Below are positions 59,606 through 64,000 of a DNA stretch of 64,000 bases, one piece after another. The stretch covers positions 94,546 to 158,545 of the forward strand of contig NVUJ01000001.1 of the NCBI GenBank assembly GCA_002733135.1. Direction: 5' to 3'. The stretch comes from Cycloclasticus sp. Lineage in GTDB: Bacteria; Pseudomonadota; Gammaproteobacteria; Methylococcales; Cycloclasticaceae. The position numbers and the translations under genes were made by a program. Position 1 is the first letter of the stretch. Every line of letters begins with the position of its first letter. The notes below the pieces were generated by a model that was given only the letters and a program-made list of their open reading frames with translations, did not search any database and was not told the origin of the DNA.

Positions 59606-61060
59606 GTGCATAACGAACAAGCAACTTGTGACCATCTGGCTGAACTTTTAGGACAAATAACCACGCATTTGGAAAAATTCCAACGTTTTGAACACCCCGA
59701 TGCGGTGGAAAATATAGATAGTTGGACATCAGCACTCAGTGGCCCCGTGCCAGAAAAGGGTATTGGTGCCGAACAGGTTATTGCTGAAATGGGCGAGCAT
59801 GTAATCCCTAATGGGTCACAAATTTCCAAACCGGGTTGTACGTCATATATTACATCTGCGGCGACAGATATGGGCTCAATCGCCACATTAGCTGGCATAG
59901 TGGCATCTCCTCAGCGTATTTCTGTGACAGCTTTTAATCATTTAGAGGGAGTAGCGCTACAGTGGTTAGCAGAGATGTTTGGTTTGCCCAGTAACATGCA
60001 AGGTGTCTTTAGTAGTGGCGGCTCGACGGCTAATTTAATTGGTTTAGGCGCGGCTAGGCAGTCGGCGTTTCAGCAAATAGGTAAAGATGTAGCAGCTGAT
60101 GGTGTGCAGAGGGTTTGTCGTGTGTATGCCACGGAACAAAGCCACCATACGATACATCGCTCTGTTGCTGTATTGGGCATGGGGCGTAATGCGATGGTGA
60201 ATATTCCGCTAGATGACAACATGCGCATGTCAGCAGATGCCTTACGAAAACAACTGCTAATAGATAAAGCATTGGATGCGTTACCGGTGGCCATTGTCGT
60301 TAACGCTGGTAGTACCAACACAGGTGCTATTGACCCTTTACAGGAGATTGGTGAAATTGCCCGCGAACACAATATTTGGTTTCACATTGATGGTGCGTAT
60401 GGCTTACCCGGCACCTTAGACCCACAGGTTGAGGATTTATATAAAGGCTTGGCGTTAGCTGATTCGATTACCGTCGATGCACATAAGTGGTTAGGTGCGC
60501 CAGTAGGTATCGGGGCAACGTTTGTGCGTGATGATAAGGCCTTGCGTAACACTTTCACACAAGGCGAGGCAGATTATATTGAAGCAACAATAGTTGATGA
60601 TGCTGATGTCGAAAATTCCATGGATTCGGTGGGCTTCCCTTATCATGACTTAGGTGTAGAGTTGTCTGCACCCACTCGTGGCGCGATTGTGTGGGCGCTG
60701 ATTCGTGAAATTGGTGTTGATGGGATGAGGGCGCGGATTTGTCGGCACAACGAGATGGCTCGACAAGTGGCAGAACAAGCTAAACACCACCCCAATTTAG
60801 AACTAGCATTAGAGCCCACGTTATCTATTTGCTGTTTTCGTTATGTGCACGAAAAGGCCGATGATTTAAATGGTTTGAATAAACAAATCCATCGCCAATT
60901 AATGAAACACGGCGTCAATATACCGAGCACCACGATGGTGGGTGATAAATTTGTGATTCGACCGTGCTTTTTAGGCGCGCGAACAGACTGGCATCACGCG
61001 GATGATTTGGTCAATGAGGTGATAAAGATAGGTGATGCGTTAATAGCAGACGTTAGGTAA
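59606..61060 (+). CDS. PLP-dependent aromatic-L-amino-acid/glutamate-type decarboxylase
   Basis: 484 residues, starting GTG 59606. Group II decarboxylase fold: SSGGSTANLIGLGAARQ binds the phosphate, HIDGAYGLPGTLDP carries the cofactor Asp region, and the PLP lysine is in TVDAHKWLGAPVGIG. The N-terminal SGPVPEKGIGAEQVIAEM and FNHLEGVALQWLAEMFGLP are typical of aromatic amino-acid decarboxylases and their relatives. Substrate not assigned. Ahead of the cysteine synthase with 37 bases between. Confidence 0.9.
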   Translation: MHNEQATCDHLAELLGQITTHLEKFQRFEHPDAVENIDSWTSALSGPVPEKGIGAEQVIAEMGEHVIPNGSQISKPGCTSYITSAATDMGSIATLAGIVASPQRISVTAFNHLEGVALQWLAEMFGLPSNMQGVFSSGGSTANLIGLGAARQSAFQQIGKDVAADGVQRVCRVYATEQSHHTIHRSVAVLGMGRNAMVNIPLDDNMRMSADALRKQLLIDKALDALPVAIVVNAGSTNTGAIDPLQEIGEIAREHNIWFHIDGAYGLPGTLDPQVEDLYKGLALADSITVDAHKWLGAPVGIGATFVRDDKALRNTFTQGEADYIEATIVDDADVENSMDSVGFPYHDLGVELSAPTRGAIVWALIREIGVDGMRARICRHNEMARQVAEQAKHHPNLELALEPTLSICCFRYVHEKADDLNGLNKQIHRQLMKHGVNIPSTTMVGDKFVIRPCFLGARTDWHHADDLVNEVIKIGDALIADVR

Positions 61061-61097
61061 TGGTGTTAATTACACTGTGTAAATAAATAGGAGATTT

Positions 61098-62129
61098 ATG
61101 ATGGGTAAACGCTACGAAAACATACTACAGACAATTGGCAACACGCCAGTTGTTCGTATCAATAAATTAGGCCCTAAGGGTGTCAATATTTTCGCAAAAA
61201 ATGAAGCCTTTAACCCAATGGGTTCTGTTAAGGACAGGCTCGCGTTGGGCGTTATAGAAGATGCAGAGCGCAAAGGTGAATTATCGCACGGGCAAACTAT
61301 CGTAGAAGCGACAAGTGGCAATACAGGTATTGGCTTGGCGATGGTGTGTGCACAAAAAGGGTATCCATTGGTGGTTACCATGGCAGAAAGCTTTAGTGTT
61401 GAACGCCGTAAGTTGATGCGCTTTTTAGGCGCAAAAGTGGTGTTAACGCCAGCGTCTGAAAAAGGTACTGGCATGGTAAGAAAAGCAGAAGAGTTAGCTG
61501 CAGAGCACGGTTGGTGGCAATCCAAACAATTTGAAAACCCAGCCAATGCGCAAATACACGTAACCACCACCGCTGAAGAAATACTGGATGATTTTTCAGA
61601 TATCTCATTGGATTATTGGGTAACCGGTTATGGCACAGGCGGTACCTTAAATGGTGTGTCTCAAGTCCTAAATGAAAAAAGCCCGAATACCAAAATCATT
61701 GTATGTGAGCCCATCAATGCGCAATTATTGGGCAGCGGAATTCCGCAAGTAGAAAACGAAAGTCATCCCAATTTTACCCCACACCCCATGCAAGGTTGGA
61801 CGCCAGACTTTATTCCGAAACTGACTAAAGAAGTGGTTGATGCAGGTGGGCGCATTGATGAGTTGTTGCCTATTGATGGAAACGTGGCGATTCAATGTTC
61901 TAAAGACTTAGCTCAGAAAGAAGGTATATTTGTGGGGATTTCAGCAGGAGCGACGTTAGCAGGTGCACTAAAAGTTGCTGAAACAGCAGCCGAAGGAACT
62001 AATATTTTATGCATGTTGCCAGATACTGGCGAGCGTTATTTAACAACACCGTTGTTTGACGATATCTCGATTGATATGTCGGACGATGAGATGACGCTGT
62101 CTCAATCTACGCCAGGCTATCAATTTTAG
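61098..62129 (+). CDS. cysK: Cysteine synthase (O-acetylserine sulfhydrylase family)
   Basis: 343 residues. Fold-type II PLP enzyme: the PLP lysine is in GSVKDRLALGVIEDAERKG, and the substrate loop is ATSGNTGIGLAMVCAQKGY. GTGGTLNGVSQVLNE binds the cofactor phosphate. A C-terminal acidic tail (DISIDMSDDEMTLSQSTP) is longer than in E. coli CysK. AGGAG precedes ATGATG. A glutaredoxin-like gene follows after 29 bases. Sulfide incorporation is the likely reaction; a CysM-type or cystathionine beta-synthase-like role is less likely. Confidence 0.92.
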   Translation: MMGKRYENILQTIGNTPVVRINKLGPKGVNIFAKNEAFNPMGSVKDRLALGVIEDAERKGELSHGQTIVEATSGNTGIGLAMVCAQKGYPLVVTMAESFSVERRKLMRFLGAKVVLTPASEKGTGMVRKAEELAAEHGWWQSKQFENPANAQIHVTTTAEEILDDFSDISLDYWVTGYGTGGTLNGVSQVLNEKSPNTKIIVCEPINAQLLGSGIPQVENESHPNFTPHPMQGWTPDFIPKLTKEVVDAGGRIDELLPIDGNVAIQCSKDLAQKEGIFVGISAGATLAGALKVAETAAEGTNILCMLPDTGERYLTTPLFDDISIDMSDDEMTLSQSTPGYQF

Positions 62130-62158
62130 GTGTAGCATTCTTAAATAAGGAAGTGGGT

Positions 62159-62557
62159 ATGGACGCGCAAGCGGTTGAAAAGCTTGAAAAGGAAATAGGT
62201 GGAAGCGATAAGCAAGTTGTGATGTTTGCTTTGGAATGGTGCGAGTTTTGTTGGGCGGTGATAAAAGTATTAGATGAGTATGAAATACCGTATCGAGCGA
62301 TAAACTTGGACTCAGCAGATTACGTGGAAAACAATCGAGGCAGAAATATACGTTTAGCGTTGAATGAGAAGACAACGTGGACGACGCTACCGCAAATTTA
62401 TATAAATAGTGAGTTTGTCGGTGGTTGTATCGATATTTTTGATGAGTGCAAAGACGGAACGTTACAAGAACGTCTCAAAGCCTCGAGCATTACTTTCAAT
62501 GAATCAGTAAAAAATGATCCTCTAACGTTCCTACCGGCATGGTTACATCCGCGGTAA
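62159..62557 (+). CDS. Glutaredoxin-like protein
   Basis: 132 residues from the ATG at 62159, with AAGGAAG upstream; a GTG two codons earlier is open. Thioredoxin fold with the active site CEFC in [21 protein letters not shown], the cis-proline in [16 protein letters not shown], and a C-terminal extension of about 30 residues. CEFC instead of CPYC would alter the redox potential. Likely works with the upstream cysteine synthase in thiol or sulfur metabolism, by position. Confidence 0.85.
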   Translation: MDAQAVEKLEKEIGGSDKQVVMFALEWCEFCWAVIKVLDEYEIPYRAINLDSADYVENNRGRNIRLALNEKTTWTTLPQIYINSEFVGGCIDIFDECKDGTLQERLKASSITFNESVKNDPLTFLPAWLHPR

Positions 62558-62570
62558 GCGTGTTCTAGTC

Positions 62571-64000
62571 ATGCTCTCTTATGTAATTTCGTTAGATCAA
62601 GGGACCACTAGTAGCCGTGCCGTTTTATTTAATGATGATGCAAAAATAGTTGATATTGCTCAGTGCGAGTTTACTCAATACTACCCTAAGCCAGGCCGGG
62701 TTGAACATGACCCGATGGAGATATGGGAATGCCAATTGGGTGTGTTGACGGAGCTTTTAGCTAAAAATAATCTAACGAGTAAAGACATTGCCGCTATTGG
62801 AATTACCAATCAGCGTGAAACGACCGTACTGTGGGACAAACGCTCGGGTAAGCCAATATATAACGCGATTGTTTGGCAAGATAAGCGAACGTCCGATATG
62901 TGCGAAGCCCTTATTGACAAGGGTTTGGAGCCGGTTATCCGCGAGAAAACAGGCTTGCTGATTGATTCGTATTTCTCGGCTACTAAAATCAAATGGATAT
63001 TGGATAACGTTGATGGTGCTCGTGAGTTAGCGCAGTCAGGTGACTTATTGTTCGGCACGATTGATACGTGGCTAATTTGGAACTTAACGAATGGACAGGT
63101 GCATGCAACGGATTGTTCCAATGCGTCACGTACCATGCTGTTCAATATTAATACGGCCACTTGGGATGATGAATTACTCGAAGCGTTAGATATTCCTAAA
63201 GGAATCTTACCTACGGTTAAAGATTCCGATGCGCACTTTGGCGACTATAGGCTTGATGGCGTTAATATTCCCATTAACGGTGTATTGGGTGACCAACAAG
63301 CGGCGTTGTTCGGTCAACTTTCTTGGAACAAGGGCGAAGCCAAAAACACCTACGGCACCGGCTGTTTTATGTTGCTGAATACAGGCGATGAACGTGTCAG
63401 CAGTGATTCAGGTTTATTAACAACCATTGCATGGCGCACCAGTAATAAAATCGTGTATGCATTGGAAGGCAGTGTTTTTATTGCTGGGTCAGCGGTGCAA
63501 TGGCTGCGTGATGGTTTGCAAATTATTGATAGCGCAGAAGAAACGGAAACGTTGGCCAATGAAGCAGATGATGACGACCACGTCGTCGTTGTACCCGCTT
63601 TTGCAGGCTTAGGCTCGCCGTATTGGGATATGGATGCCAGAGGCGCCGTGTTTGGTTTGAGTCTTAGTTCAGGCAAAGCCGAGCTAGCACGCGCCACCTT
63701 GCAGGCTATCGCCTTGCAAACCTACGATGTGTTGATGGCGATGGAAAAAGACAGCGGTATTAAGCTTCAAGCATTAAAAGTAGATGGCGGCGCCATTGCT
63801 AATAATTACCTGGCACAGTTTCAGGCGGATATATTGGGCATAACCATTGAACGCCCTCACAACTTAGAATCCACCGCAACGGGTGCAGCCTATGTGGCAG
63901 GTTTAGGGGTAGGTTTTTGGACCGAGGAATTTATTCAGCAACAATATGAAATTGAATGTAGCTTTGCCGCTAATATGCTTGAAGAACAGCGTAAAGGCTA
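62571..64000 (+). CDS. glpK: Glycerol kinase GlpK (C terminus beyond the window)
   Basis: Open from ATG 62571 to the window end, 476 codons; the full protein should be about 495 residues, so only about 20 are missing. Motifs: [16 protein letters not shown] (ATP-binding phosphate 1), [43 protein letters not shown] and [12 protein letters not shown], with [17 protein letters not shown] toward the C terminus. It phosphorylates glycerol to glycerol 3-phosphate. 13 bases after the glutaredoxin-like gene. FGGY family, glycerol specificity from the [10 protein letters not shown] and PGxVEHDP motifs (here [12 protein letters not shown]). Confidence 0.97.
   Translation, partial: MLSYVISLDQGTTSSRAVLFNDDAKIVDIAQCEFTQYYPKPGRVEHDPMEIWECQLGVLTELLAKNNLTSKDIAAIGITNQRETTVLWDKRSGKPIYNAIVWQDKRTSDMCEALIDKGLEPVIREKTGLLIDSYFSATKIKWILDNVDGARELAQSGDLLFGTIDTWLIWNLTNGQVHATDCSNASRTMLFNINTATWDDELLEALDIPKGILPTVKDSDAHFGDYRLDGVNIPINGVLGDQQAALFGQLSWNKGEAKNTYGTGCFMLLNTGDERVSSDSGLLTTIAWRTSNKIVYALEGSVFIAGSAVQWLRDGLQIIDSAEETETLANEADDDDHVVVVPAFAGLGSPYWDMDARGAVFGLSLSSGKAELARATLQAIALQTYDVLMAMEKDSGIKLQALKVDGGAIANNYLAQFQADILGITIERPHNLESTATGAAYVAGLGVGFWTEEFIQQQYEIECSFAANMLEEQRKG

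Overview
The window looks like part of the chromosome of a free-living gammaproteobacterium. Gene order is that of the class: miaB-ybeZ-ybeY-corC-lnt, ybeL/leuS-lptE-holA, nadD-rsfS-rlmH, kdsD-kdsC-lptC-lptA-lptB-rpoN-hpf-rapZ, murA-hisG-hisD-hisC, petABC-sspA-sspB. An aromatic/alkyl hydroxylase pair very like the TOL-plasmid xylene monooxygenase XylM/XylA sits among these housekeeping genes. That, the moderate-to-low G+C and the gene set suggest a marine hydrocarbon degrader such as Cycloclasticus (Thiotrichales/Piscirickettsiaceae). The genus is an inference from recalled family knowledge, not a database result.

Layout. 1-0.8 kb: end of an ABC exporter (ATPase tail, ABC-2 permease). 0.9-7.4 kb: tRNA modification, rRNA maturation and lipoprotein acylation operon (miaB, phoH/ybeZ, ybeY, corC, lnt) ending in a DUF1329 gene. 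7.4-11.0 kb, minus strand: xylA-like reductase, xylM-like hydroxylase, an orphan ParA ATPase and YbeL. 11.1-19.4 kb: leuS, lptE, holA, proA, nadD, rsfS, an OmpA-type lipoprotein, rlmH, maf. 19.4-28.7 kb: a small lipoprotein (minus), then rng, yhdP, a nitrilase-family amidase, tldD, pmbA. 28.7-37.2 kb, minus strand: mgtE and the LPS-transport/sigma-54 cluster. 37.5-41.8 kb: murA and three his genes. 42.0-45.6 kb: cytochrome bc1 and the stringent starvation proteins. 45.7-49.2 kb: less familiar small genes around an acyl-CoA ligase. 49.2-54.5 kb: an orphan NosR-like flavo-iron-sulfur membrane protein, a thioesterase, a Dph6-like ATP-dependent ligase, selO and a DUF2789 gene.

54.5-57.6 kb is the clearest accessory region. 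It holds a lone PD-(D/E)XK nuclease-like gene flanked by an intact yaeQ on one side and a 78-bp diverged fragment of a second yaeQ on the other. A 713-bp gene-free stretch of hairpins and diverged repeats follows. 57.6-64.0 kb: trhO, a methyltransferase, a tiny membrane protein, a PLP decarboxylase, a cysteine synthase with a glutaredoxin partner, and glycerol kinase running off the end.

How it works together: most of the window serves envelope biogenesis (Lnt, LptABCE, KdsCD, MurA, YhdP), translation and RNA maturation (MiaB, YbeY, LeuS, RsfS, RlmH, RNase G, TrhO), histidine and proline synthesis, and respiration (bc1). The hydrocarbon hydroxylase and the DUF1329 envelope protein are the likely niche-specific functions. 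No tRNA, rRNA, CRISPR array, transposase or integrase was found. Start codons were moved from the longest open frame where an internal ATG with better spacing or family alignment was evident.
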